A DNA stretch of 14,294 bases. Source: UBA987 sp047620825. Its GTDB lineage: Bacteria; Bacteroidota; Bacteroidia; NS11-12g; UBA9320. The DNA lies in contig JBLHOC010000078.1 in assembly GCA_047620825.1 (NCBI GenBank), forward strand, positions 1 through 14,294, read 5' to 3'. The notes beneath the pieces are model-generated. The model had not been told where the DNA came from. It saw only the letters and a list, made by a program, of their open reading frames with translations, and did no database searches. Positions 1-7,208 of this stretch are shown here, piece after piece. The stretch's first letter is position 1. The number at the start of each line of letters is the position of its first letter. The position numbers and the translations under genes are program-made.

Positions 1-1
1 T

Positions 2-235
2 TTAAAAAGTTCTATGGCGAATGGCAAGGGTGATAAAGAGCCGCCTATTGTGCAAGTCGTAGAGGTAATGGGAGAAGAGCAAAAGATCATTGTTAAATCA
101 AATTACTCGGGCTACAGCAAGTCTATGACTGTTAAAACAGCAGATGGGTTTTTTGTGCTAACCATAACAGGAGACGCAAATCTGATAGATTCTGGAGTAT
201 TAGATGTATTCTTTACGAGCTTTCAGATGAGGTAG
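2..235 (+). CDS. C-terminal part of a hypothetical protein, possibly DUF4252-like (partial, 5' end outside window)
   Basis: The frame is open from the left edge to a TAG at 233-235, so this is the 3' end of a gene that starts outside the window. The ATG at 14 is only an internal methionine of the visible frame. About 77 residues are seen: a charged lysine/glutamate stretch, two short beta-like segments and a C-terminus around FFVLTITGDANL. The 'beta strand, then hydrophobic strand, then TGD, then final helix' pattern resembles the C-terminal half of DUF4252 proteins, small exported or lipoprotein-like proteins of Bacteroidota. That family match is from memory and weak. It is convergent with the VanW gene, with about 200 bp between them. 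No function can be assigned. Confidence 0.55.
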   Translation, partial: LKSSMANGKGDKEPPIVQVVEVMGEEQKIIVKSNYSGYSKSMTVKTADGFFVLTITGDANLIDSGVLDVFFTSFQMR

Positions 236-306
236 GATTTTCTGTGAATAGATTCTTCAGTTCTCGTACCTCGAAACTGAGAAAAACAACTAAAAAATCA
301 ATATTG

Positions 307-391
307 AATGTAAAATGTCGAAGAGTTCGTATACTCTGTCTGACAATACGCCTTCTAAATTCAGTATTTCACATTTTACATTTTACATTTT
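307..391. repeat. Heptamer tandem (ACATTTT x3) with a distant inverted arm
   Basis: Three uninterrupted copies of ACATTTT lie at 371-377, 378-384 and 385-391. A 12-base arm at 307-318 (AATGTAAAATGT) is the exact reverse complement of 371-382, so the stretch could fold into a 12-bp stem with a loop of about 52 nt. It lies between two convergent genes, where a terminator would be expected. The stem is AT-only apart from two C/G pairs and the loop is long, so I do not call it a terminator. It shares its 7-nt period with the intergenic arrays near 6689 and 13226. Confidence 0.6.
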
Positions 392-436
392 ATATTCCCT
401 TCGTCTTAAGCCAAGGTTCAATTAATATTGGTGCCA

Positions 437-1243
437 TCAACGCTTAAGATTATACAGCACTTTACCGTAGTTTTTTGATACTAACTCTTCTGCTAACAGT
501 TTTCCGCCTTTAAATTTGTCTATTTTTCTTCTCCATATTTCGTTGGAACGATAGACATCTTCACCTTCTTGAACGAATTTGTGATCTTTCTCCACCACAT
601 GATATGCGAAATCCAATAGCTTGTTAATTCTAATTTCACCCTCCAATAGATTTTCTGATAACCACTGGTTTATTTGAAATGTCCATGGTGTGTTGTTGGT
701 CAATTGAAAATCTAAGTAATTGTAAAATACAGCAGCACCGCTTGCCCAGGGGAGTACTCTTCCATCATCAGGAAATGTGTCAACACTATGATGATGCCGT
801 TCTGTAATGGTTAATGGTGAGTGAAGTGCCAACCAATGTAACAAGTTTGTGCTCTGGCAAATACCGCCACCAATACCTGGTCTTGGTTTTCCAAAAGACA
901 GTTCCATCCCTAGTTTGTATCCTTTTCTTTCAGTTGGACGACCGACGGACTTACAAAATGAAAATGTCTCACCTGGTTTAATGATGGTGCCATCTATACG
1001 AGCCACAACCAACTTTAAGTTATCTACTTTGTTGAGTTGCAAATTAGTATCAGTGGTTCCAAGCTTTTTGATGAGTTTAGATTGATGCTTTTTTATTCTA
1101 AATTCTAGTTTCTCGGATGACTGTGTTGACGTATACTTTTTTCGACCTACAATCCACGAAAGACGACGTCGCAATCGTTTTTCGGTTACAGATATAAAAT
1201 ACAGTAAAGGGTGTCGCTGTGACAGTAGTTTTTTTCGCGCCAT
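437..1243 (-). CDS. VanW family protein
   Basis: The product is about 268 residues, close to the length of VanW of VanB-type vancomycin resistance clusters. The VanW domain is clear. From about residue 83 it has a RIDG segment, then KPGETFSF and VGRPTERKGYK, then the glycine-rich GGGICQSTN near 125-133, ERHHHSVD near 148-155, and GRVLPWASGAAVFYNYLD near 161-178. The biochemical role of VanW is unknown. No vanH/A/B/X or VanRS-like gene is nearby, so there is no reason to infer glycopeptide resistance. The N-terminus is basic (about 1-35) with no clear signal peptide or lipobox. I chose the ATG at 1243; a TTG directly upstream at 1246 is less likely. Only 8 nt separate it from the bestrophin stop codon, so the two are very likely cotranscribed. 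Confidence 0.93.
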   Translation of the reverse strand: MARKKLLSQRHPLLYFISVTEKRLRRRLSWIVGRKKYTSTQSSEKLEFRIKKHQSKLIKKLGTTDTNLQLNKVDNLKLVVARIDGTIIKPGETFSFCKSVGRPTERKGYKLGMELSFGKPRPGIGGGICQSTNLLHWLALHSPLTITERHHHSVDTFPDDGRVLPWASGAAVFYNYLDFQLTNNTPWTFQINQWLSENLLEGEIRINKLLDFAYHVVEKDHKFVQEGEDVYRSNEIWRRKIDKFKGGKLLAEELVSKNYGKVLYNLKR

Positions 1244-1251
1244 CAACCGAC

Positions 1252-2235
1252 TTACATCAAAAATCCATTCTCGGATGGAGTAGGAGAAGGGATGTTGTCA
1301 TCATTGAGCATCTCACGTAAATCAATTTCAATGGCTTTTGCAATGGATGTGATTGGTACGTCGTTGTAAGTGCCCTCAAAAGGATTTTCAGAATAGTCAC
1401 CAATTTTTTCCATTAAAAAGAAAATCCAAATGATCAATGCTGAGATAAATGGTCCAAGCCAATACATCCAAGAATTCAAGTCTTTAAAGACTGCTAATAA
1501 TCCAAATGGGACAAATGCGCAAAACACAAACGTCAACCAAATGGCTGTAGATGCGTACTGTCTAGGAAACGGGAAATTTTTTATGCGCTCAGTTTTACCT
1601 TGGTCCGCGTATAAGTTTATAATAAGGCTATTGAGTTCCATGTGTCGAAAATCCTCGAAATACCCTTGGTCCTTTAATTCCTGTAATCTTTTAGATTGTA
1701 TTTGCAGTATTTGGGCAGCTCCATTAGACTTCTGTTCAATGTATTTCATTTCTATGGTGGACAAGAATGGAATCAAATCGTCTTCTAACTGCACCATATA
1801 ATCCTCACAAACGTTAGGGGCATATTTCTCGTTTAATCGTGTGTCATGTTCCCAAGGTCTACTCAACCTCAATTGATGACGCAGCGAATTGAACCAAGCG
1901 ATATGTCTATAAATCAGCTCTTTGTGTATTTTTTCTGCATCCTCTCCCTGAACAAATGTGGTTACTGCAGCACCAAACGCTCGACTGTTATTGACGATGC
2001 TTCCCCAAATTTTTCGTGCTTCCCAAGTACGATCGTAAGAGCTGTTATTTTTAAAACCTAAATAGAACGCTACAGAAATACCAATAATCGATATGGGCTG
2101 CCAAGGAATGGCGATATACAGGTTAGTGAAATACGAAATGACACTAATGGCAAGGGAGTATATAAAACCTAATATAAAAGGTCGTTTCGACCAATTAAAG
2201 GTCATCCAAAGACTGTATTTGCGTTTTATATACAT
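1252..2235 (-). CDS. Bestrophin family anion channel
   Basis: A 327-residue membrane protein with bacterial bestrophin landmarks: PWQPISIIGISVAFYLGF near 44-61, directly followed by NNSSYDRTWEARKIWG (63-78), PFPRQYA near 222-228, and a C-terminal GDYSENPFEGTYNDVP (279-294) leading into an acidic helix IEIDLREML. Hydrophobic segments lie near 20-42, 45-62, 231-250 and 257-275. Characterised bestrophins form pentameric ion channels; the animal ones are calcium-activated chloride channels, and selectivity varies among bacterial ones, so the ion here is inferred. The start is an ATG with an AT-rich leader and no Shine-Dalgarno. It is followed after 8 nt by the VanW gene and preceded by the broken zinc-ribbon gene (141-nt gap). 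Confidence 0.95.
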   Translation of the reverse strand: MYIKRKYSLWMTFNWSKRPFILGFIYSLAISVISYFTNLYIAIPWQPISIIGISVAFYLGFKNNSSYDRTWEARKIWGSIVNNSRAFGAAVTTFVQGEDAEKIHKELIYRHIAWFNSLRHQLRLSRPWEHDTRLNEKYAPNVCEDYMVQLEDDLIPFLSTIEMKYIEQKSNGAAQILQIQSKRLQELKDQGYFEDFRHMELNSLIINLYADQGKTERIKNFPFPRQYASTAIWLTFVFCAFVPFGLLAVFKDLNSWMYWLGPFISALIIWIFFLMEKIGDYSENPFEGTYNDVPITSIAKAIEIDLREMLNDDNIPSPTPSENGFLM

Positions 2236-2309
2236 TTAAATCTTGTCGTTATTGTTTATGAAACACTAAAATAAGCCACTTGTTTGAAACATCATTAACC
2301 GATCCGTAA

Positions 2310-2347
2310 ATCTAGTATTAAATGCCTTTAATTTAGAAATACTAGAT
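2310..2347. repeat. 10-bp perfect inverted repeat
   Basis: ATCTAGTATT at 2310-2319 is the exact reverse complement of AATACTAGAT at 2338-2347, with an 18-nt spacer. It sits on the transcribed (-) side about 30 nt after the end of the zinc-ribbon reading frame and about 75 nt before the bestrophin start. No T-tract follows on the minus strand, so an intrinsic terminator is not supported. An operator-like palindrome or an RNA hairpin separating two transcription units is possible. Confidence 0.4.
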
Positions 2348-2376
2348 AGATCATTCATCCAAATTGAGCGGCAGAG

Positions 2377-2541
2377 TTATTCTACCAATTTTCCGGTTCT
2401 GTCCATCTCAGTGCCACATTGTTCACAGGTGTTTCCGCCCCATAAAAATTGTCGTAGATTTTCAGGTCCTCTAATTCTAGGCTATTCTGTGCCGCACTTT
2501 GGACAAAGAACGGGTGCTAACATTGCTTTTATTTTTGACAT
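2377..2541 (-). pseudogene. Small zinc-ribbon protein gene interrupted by an in-frame TAG
   Basis: Read leftwards from the ATG at 2541, the frame runs 19 codons to a TAG at 2484-2482, then continues in the same frame with clearly protein-like sequence to a TAA at 2379-2377. The conceptual product is 54 positions. It has CPKC at 13-16 and CEQC at 39-42, each followed by GTE, and the stretch RGPENLRQFLWGGNTC between the knuckles. This is the layout of a small double-CxxC zinc ribbon of a kind found in Bacteroidota. The stop falls right after the first knuckle, so translation up to it would give a 19-residue peptide with half the zinc site. TAG could come from CAG (Gln) by one C-to-T change. The gene begins 21 nt after the redoxin stop, as expected of an operon member. 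An ATG at 2523 is an alternative start. A base-call error is possible. Confidence 0.8.
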
Positions 2542-2562
2542 AAGAATAGGAAATATCTAGGC

Positions 2563-3246
2563 CTACTTCGTGCGATTATCCTTAATACTACAACCAATGG
2601 CTTTAGTCGTTTTGGTTTTAATTTCTTCACCATTAAGCAATGCATTTACTGCATCTTCAACATACGTTTCTGTAACATCAGTTGGGTCTTCATAGTTATT
2701 GTCAATGGCGCCGATGTACTGCACTATGTTTTTGTCATCTTGTTTCTGCAATATGTAAACATGAGGTGTTTTAGTCGCCCCGTATTGCGGATAAATAGTT
2801 TGAGCCACATCTAAACAATAAGCAAACGAAAAGCCTTTTTCTGCCGCGCGTTTTTTCATCCCCTCAAAACCATCTTCTGGAACTACTGCAGTGTCATTGG
2901 GACTAATCGCGATTACTGGATAACCTATTGCCGCATATTTGGCGTGTAAGTCAACAATGCGTTGTTCGTACGCCACTGCATAAGGACAATGGTTACATGT
3001 GAATATGACGATAAAACCCTTGGCATCGGGATAGTTGTTCAACGATACCATGTTATCATCAATTCCAGGTAAACTGAAATCAGTGGCTTCGTCACCTATA
3101 GAATACCCAACTGTTTGTTCAGCAACAACTGGTTGAGCGATGGAGTCTGTTGTTTCAATTTCTGTTGAGGCTTCAGTATTTGTACCTGTTTGGGTACAAG
3201 ACAAAATGCTTGTAGCAAGTCCAAATGCAATAATTAAATGTTTCAT
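2563..3246 (-). CDS. Thioredoxin-fold redoxin lipoprotein (PRX-like, CNHC active site)
   Basis: A 227-residue lipoprotein: the N-terminus is hydrophobic with lipobox SILSC (Cys17), followed by a Thr/Glu-rich linker to about residue 45. A redoxin/AhpC-TSA-like domain follows (GDEATDFSLPGID near 51-63). The active-site motif is TCNHCPYA (Cys84, Cys87), and the cis-proline loop is TKTPHVYI (Pro161). This pattern matches the PRX_like1-type thioredoxin proteins common in Bacteroidota. A single extra cysteine (Cys219) lies near the C-terminus. The likely role is thiol-disulfide or peroxide chemistry in the periplasm, anchored to a membrane; the substrate is unknown. Its ATG overlaps the TlpA-like stop as ATGA (3243-3246), indicating translational coupling and a shared function. 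Confidence 0.92.
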   Translation of the reverse strand: MKHLIIAFGLATSILSCTQTGTNTEASTEIETTDSIAQPVVAEQTVGYSIGDEATDFSLPGIDDNMVSLNNYPDAKGFIVIFTCNHCPYAVAYEQRIVDLHAKYAAIGYPVIAISPNDTAVVPEDGFEGMKKRAAEKGFSFAYCLDVAQTIYPQYGATKTPHVYILQKQDDKNIVQYIGAIDNNYEDPTDVTETYVEDAVNALLNGEEIKTKTTKAIGCSIKDNRTK

Positions 3247-3728
3247 ATGTGTTTATGTATTAGGGTTTCAAGTTCTTGTTTTGTTAATTTCCCTTCTTTG
3301 AACGACAACTGAATGCCATTTTTGTAAAGTGCTGTGGCTGGAATAGAGCCGCTCCATTTTTCGTTAATGGCTGGAATCCATTCATTCATTCTTTTCGCGT
3401 CATCCAGTAACAATACATCTGGTGTTATTGCCATCGTTCGCACAACATTAGCCACGCCAACATTTAGATTGGATGATTTGTCTAATGAAACCAATATCAT
3501 TTCGTAGTTTTTGTTTTTACTAAACTGTTCATCAACTTCTAAGAAATGAGGTAATTCCTCCATACATGGTTTACACCAGGTGGCCCAAAAATTTACAACG
3601 TATAGTTTGTTGTCATTCTTTTCGATTACAGATTTTAACGCTTCATAATTTACAGCATCCAATCTGGCTTGTTTCGGTTTTTGACAGCCAAACAACGAAA
3701 TTATAATTATTAGACATGCCATGCGCAT
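3243..3728 (-). CDS. TlpA-family thioredoxin lipoprotein
   Basis: The domain is TlpA/ResA-like: YVVNFWATWCKPCMEELPHF carries the WCKPC active site (Cys52 and Cys55 in the numbering used here) and GSIPATALY holds the cis-proline (Pro130). The family reduces or rearranges disulfides outside the cytoplasm. I start at the ATG at 3728 because it gives a textbook lipoprotein signal, MRMACLIIIISLFGC, with lipidated Cys15; a second ATG at 3722 would also serve. The frame stays open to an ATG at 3797, which would add 23 polar residues ahead of the signal and is unlikely, although it would leave only 26 nt to the gene upstream. The stop codon overlaps the start of the CNHC redoxin, so the two redox lipoproteins are coupled. 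Confidence 0.93.
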   Translation of the reverse strand: MRMACLIIIISLFGCQKPKQARLDAVNYEALKSVIEKNDNKLYVVNFWATWCKPCMEELPHFLEVDEQFSKNKNYEMILVSLDKSSNLNVGVANVVRTMAITPDVLLLDDAKRMNEWIPAINEKWSGSIPATALYKNGIQLSFKEGKLTKQELETLIHKHI

Positions 3729-3823
3729 CAATTGGCATTCAAACTTGCCGTTTGTAAGCCATTGATATTGAGTTGTATATCGTTCAAAATGTGACATGTC
3801 GATGCGTCTCTAGATTTAAACGT

Positions 3824-4234
3824 TTATTTTAAATCTCTGCCGAGCATTTTATGGACGAGGTCTTCGTAACGCTTCCAACCAATAAATTGTTCCACTTCTT
3901 CACGTCGCGTTCTCAAGAACGCCATCATTGGTTTCCATAAGTCTGAACTTCGTTGAAACATGTCGTTATTGAATCCATCAATGTGCTCCAAAAAGGTACT
4001 TCCATCTTCCGGATCCTCTTCGTAAAGATCAGCGTTCATACGCTCCATAACCACGGGCATTAGATGTTCTGATCCAATATCATTCTTTAGCAAGGTCACC
4101 GCTTGTTTTATGGTGATTTTGTCTAAAGGAATTTTTCTAAAGTCATGGCAGTTCTTTAGCGTTACCGAGAAATATTCTTCTCGATCTGGCCAAAACACGT
4201 TTTCCAATTGCTCTATAGATTTGTCTTTGTTCAT
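3824..4234 (-). CDS. CdiI-like (contact-dependent inhibition immunity family) protein
   Basis: A 136-residue cytoplasmic protein without signal or membrane segment. Residues 6-90 follow the pattern I associate with the CdiI_2 immunity family: SIEQLENVFWPD, then CHDFRKIPLDKITIKQAV, then a NDIGSEHLMPVVMERM helix, and an acidic EEDPEDGSTFLEHI near the end. About 45 further residues (DLWKPMMAFLRTR...) extend past that domain. The family is named for proteins that neutralise CdiA-type toxins, but many members are found without a toxin. No toxin or Rhs/CdiA gene is visible here. The start lies 3 nt after the S9 peptidase stop, so it is cotranscribed with that gene. The family assignment is from memory of the motif order, moderately sure; a toxin-antidote role is not shown. 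Confidence 0.7.
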   Translation of the reverse strand: MNKDKSIEQLENVFWPDREEYFSVTLKNCHDFRKIPLDKITIKQAVTLLKNDIGSEHLMPVVMERMNADLYEEDPEDGSTFLEHIDGFNNDMFQRSSDLWKPMMAFLRTRREEVEQFIGWKRYEDLVHKMLGRDLK

Positions 4235-4237
4235 GTA

Positions 4238-6655
4238 TTATTTCTTGTTCTTAACATTATCTTCTAACCATTGATGTTGTTCCCAAAGCAAGTGAAGGAT
4301 ACTTTCTTTGGCTGCATATCCATGACTTTCTTTTGGTAGGATAACCAATCGCACTGGAGCACCTAATCCTTTTAACGCGTTGAAGTAACGCTCACTTTGT
4401 AATGGGTATGTGCCAGAATTATTATCTGCTTCACCATGTATCAGTAATAATGGCGTTTTCATTTTATTGGCATGCATAAATGGAGACATGGTGTTGTAAA
4501 CGTCTGGTGCGTCCCAATACGACCTTTCTTCACTTTGAAAGCCAAATGGTGTAAGTGTTCTGTTGTATGCACCACTTCGAGCAATTCCTGCGGCGAATAA
4601 ATTTGAATGCGACAATAAATTAGCGACCATAAATGCGCCATAGCTATGACCACCTACTGCAACTCTTTTTCTGTCAATATATCCCAATGAATCAACAGCA
4701 TCAATGGCGGCCTTTGCATTAGCAACCAGCTGTTTTCTGAAATCATCGTTTGGCTCATTCTTGCCTTCTCCAACGATAGGAAATGAGGCTCCATCTAACA
4801 CAGCATATCCTTGTGTTACCCAGTAAATCATTGATCCATAAAACGGATAAGTGAACTTGTTTGAGTTTCCTGTGGATTGAGAAGCGCTTGATTTGTCTTT
4901 GTATTCTCTTGGATAAGCCCAAATAATTAATGGCACTTTTTCTTTTGCTGTAGTGTCGTAACCGACTGGTAAGTACAATGTCCCAGATAATTCCAATCCA
5001 TCTGCTCGTTTATATTTTAGAATACGTTTGTCTACGTTTTCAATACTTGTAAATGGATTTTCGAAAAATGTTAATTGAGTTAGACTTTTCGCGTTGTTGA
5101 CTGGTCGCTTATAATAATTCGGGTATTCATTAGCAGATTCGATTCGTACTAATAATTCTTTTGTCTTGTGATCGTAGGAATATAGGTTCTCAAGTTTATT
5201 GGTCAGGTTGGATTGGAATAACCTCGACTTAGTCCGTGTTTGTAGATTGAATTGATCCAGGAACGGAAACTGACCTTTTTTAGAATAACCAGGTCCCAAT
5301 AGAAAAACATTCCCATTGTCGATCGTCATAACGTACCTACCATAGGCACCTTTTTCCATTGTAATGCTACCAGGGTTGCTGTAACGATCTTGATAGTTTC
5401 TATCAAACAATATGGTTGGGTTTGGATTTGAAGTGCTTGGATCAATAAGGTAGGTTTTGGTATTGCGATTGTTCCACCAATAATCTGACACTACAGCGGT
5501 ATGATCGTTACCCCAAGTAATACCACTATATCTATTAATTGTTTTGCAAATTGATCGAGCTTGACCATCAAAAGGGGCTGTTAATTCGAACACTTCATCT
5601 CTAAAAGGTACTTCAATAGCTGGGTCACCTTTGTCCAATGCTTCTGCATACACCAAGGTAGCTGGTTTGTCTGCCCTCCAAGTGAAACTCCTTTTGCCTT
5701 GTCTTGCCGACATAAATCCTTTAGGTAAATCTTCAATAAGGGGCACTTTCGAAACGGTTTGAACCAAGTCGCCAGCCTGTTTATAAACGTTTGTAGTGCT
5801 AGGGAATCGACCGTAAGTTACAATGTATGAAAATGGTTTTTGAATGGTTCCAACCATTACATATGTGCCATCAGGCGAGAATTGAATTCTGGTGTACATA
5901 TCAGCATCCAACCACTTCGACATTTTGCCGTCAGTTGTTATTTTAATTAGTTCAGAAGTCGCCAATTGTTGAAAATTGAACTCATCATTCTTATTTTTAA
6001 GTAAGTCTTGATAGGTGCGGTTTTGGGCTTTCTTGCCATTGTTTGTAGATATAATTGGCCCGGTTGGGACTACATTTTTGGTGTCGATGAGTGCTTTGCG
6101 TGTATCAGGTATAGTCTTAATGATTAGATGTTTACTGTCTCTAGACCATGTGATTGCGCCGTACATGTTGGCATTCAGAATACCTTCGGTTAGCTTTTTT
6201 ACCTTATTCGCTTTGATGTCTAGGAGCCACAGCTCATTGCCAGTCGTCGTGGTGTGCGTAAAGGCCATGTAGGATTCGTCTGGCGACCATGAAAAGTTAC
6301 TAAGTTTTGGGTTCGTTGGAAGTCCAACAGTAGCGATAGGTTTTTTAGTTTTTCCAGACACCACAGAAACTTCGATACTTGTATAAAAGGTAGTTCTGCT
6401 GCCAATGTTTGTTTTTGGATCAATGCGCAAACCTGCCAATCTTAATTCCTCTTGCGACAACTCAGCTATCGACTTATAGGACTCCCGATAAAGCAGTAGC
6501 ATATAATCTTTTTTTGAAGTAAAAATGGCCGTTGGTGGGCGCTTTACATCAACTAAATCAAGTATTTCTTGCGGAGGTTTTTGGTATTCAAGTTGCTCCT
6601 GGGCATCAACATTTGTGAACAATAGTAGGGCTATTATGAGGTGAGGAACTTTCAT
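4238..6655 (-). CDS. Secreted S9 family peptidase (prolyl-oligopeptidase fold, glutamyl-endopeptidase-like)
   Basis: An 805-residue exported serine peptidase. The N-terminus MKVPHLIIALLLFTNVDAQ is a signal peptide, which is why I start at the ATG at 6655 rather than at the frame-open ATG at 6703. A beta-propeller-like region follows (repeated strands ending in motifs like FSWSPDESYMAF and QFSPDGTYVMV). The C-terminal alpha/beta-hydrolase domain covers about residues 545-805. Its catalytic triad is visible: Ser671 in GGHSYGAFM, Asp744 in LLIHGEADNNSG, and His778 in KESHGYAA. The segment LRLAGLRIDPKTN near the N-terminus resembles the plant chloroplast glutamyl endopeptidase group, so cleavage after Glu is a reasonable guess but not shown. 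It is the first gene of the leftward run and probably acts in the periplasm on peptides. Confidence 0.93.
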   Translation of the reverse strand: MKVPHLIIALLLFTNVDAQEQLEYQKPPQEILDLVDVKRPPTAIFTSKKDYMLLLYRESYKSIAELSQEELRLAGLRIDPKTNIGSRTTFYTSIEVSVVSGKTKKPIATVGLPTNPKLSNFSWSPDESYMAFTHTTTTGNELWLLDIKANKVKKLTEGILNANMYGAITWSRDSKHLIIKTIPDTRKALIDTKNVVPTGPIISTNNGKKAQNRTYQDLLKNKNDEFNFQQLATSELIKITTDGKMSKWLDADMYTRIQFSPDGTYVMVGTIQKPFSYIVTYGRFPSTTNVYKQAGDLVQTVSKVPLIEDLPKGFMSARQGKRSFTWRADKPATLVYAEALDKGDPAIEVPFRDEVFELTAPFDGQARSICKTINRYSGITWGNDHTAVVSDYWWNNRNTKTYLIDPSTSNPNPTILFDRNYQDRYSNPGSITMEKGAYGRYVMTIDNGNVFLLGPGYSKKGQFPFLDQFNLQTRTKSRLFQSNLTNKLENLYSYDHKTKELLVRIESANEYPNYYKRPVNNAKSLTQLTFFENPFTSIENVDKRILKYKRADGLELSGTLYLPVGYDTTAKEKVPLIIWAYPREYKDKSSASQSTGNSNKFTYPFYGSMIYWVTQGYAVLDGASFPIVGEGKNEPNDDFRKQLVANAKAAIDAVDSLGYIDRKRVAVGGHSYGAFMVANLLSHSNLFAAGIARSGAYNRTLTPFGFQSEERSYWDAPDVYNTMSPFMHANKMKTPLLLIHGEADNNSGTYPLQSERYFNALKGLGAPVRLVILPKESHGYAAKESILHLLWEQHQWLEDNVKNKK

Positions 6656-6660
6656 GACGT

Positions 6661-6668
6661 CAAAGATA
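6661..6668 (-). promoter_or_regulatory. Possible -7 element of the S9 peptidase promoter
   Basis: On the minus strand the bases read TATCTTTG, a perfect match to the Bacteroidota -7 consensus TAnnTTTG. It ends 5 nt before the ATG at 6655, so a start site at the usual distance would give an almost leaderless mRNA. A TTG at 6696-6694 lies 25 nt upstream, slightly too far for a standard -33 element. Such octamers arise often in AT-rich DNA, so this is a candidate only. Confidence 0.35.
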
Positions 6669-6688
6669 GGATTCGTGTTGGATGTACG

Positions 6689-6730
6689 ATTAACAATTGA
6701 CAATTAACGAGACGCAATTAGCAATGGGGA
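6689..6730. repeat. Degenerate 7-nt-period array (ATTAACA-like, about 6 units)
   Basis: In a strict 7-nt register the bases read ATTAACA, ATTGACA, ATTAACG, AGACGCA, ATTAGCA and ATGGGGA. The first three differ by one or two bases; the rest keep several positions. It lies just upstream of the S9 peptidase promoter candidate, in the divergent intergenic region. The unit differs from the ACATTTT and CCAAACC arrays elsewhere in the window, but the period is the same. The DNA is non-coding on both strands here. Confidence 0.5.
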
Positions 6731-7208
6731 TTAATTGAAACTTGAAAACATTGATCGAGGCGCTATTTGAGCTTGTGATGTTAGAAACAAGTTAACCTTC
6801 TGTTAAATAGGATCGTTTGCATGACAAGAGTATCTTAGCTTTTTATTTTTTCGATCTGTGTCATCACCTCTTTTTTGATGTTTTTCAACAAACTTCCTCA
6901 TTTTTGATTTTCCAAATGGACAATTGAAAACTATGCTTTGCGACCTACTATTGTTGAAAAAGAACTGAATTGGTAAACCAAGACGACAAGAGATTAAACT
7001 TTTAATTTTGAAACTGTTCACTCAATCCCCGCATTAGATACTTACATAACGCATACCTTTGGATAACAGATTTGAACATGGGCAACAATAGAATTGAGAA
7101 GTTTCTAAAACACGTGGGAGTTAATGGCGTTCAAATATTTGAAAAGATCAAACAGAACATTAATTAACCTAAGTACGAACAATTAACTTCTAAGTACAAA
7201 CAAGCAGA
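6731..7208. other. Divergent intergenic region without a convincing gene
   Basis: About 480 bp between the S9 peptidase (-) and the MBOAT gene (+). I see no recognisable protein; a GTG-started frame on the minus strand (7021-6803) has no family signature. Two plus-strand octamers match TAnnTTTG: TAATTTTG at 7003-7010 and TACCTTTG at 7054-7061, either of which could drive the MBOAT gene, but neither has a TTG at good -33 spacing. A 29-codon frame (7078-7167) begins 16 nt after the second. Close to the MBOAT start there is an imperfect direct repeat of period 21 (CTAAGTACGAACAA at 7169, CTAAGTACAAACAA at 7190). Confidence 0.5.

Noticed and set aside
244..447. 67-codon plus-strand frame between the partial gene and VanW
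   Set aside because: Composition follows the ACATTTT repeats, the frame overlaps the VanW stop region, and no family features are seen.
437..1243. Glycopeptide resistance cluster suggested by VanW
   Set aside because: No ligase, dehydrogenase, dipeptidase or two-component genes are present; VanW alone does not indicate resistance.
6803..7021. 72-codon minus-strand frame in the divergent intergenic region
   Set aside because: Starts with GTG, has no recognisable motif or plausible leader, and its low-complexity Lys/Asn/Phe content fits AT-rich non-coding DNA.
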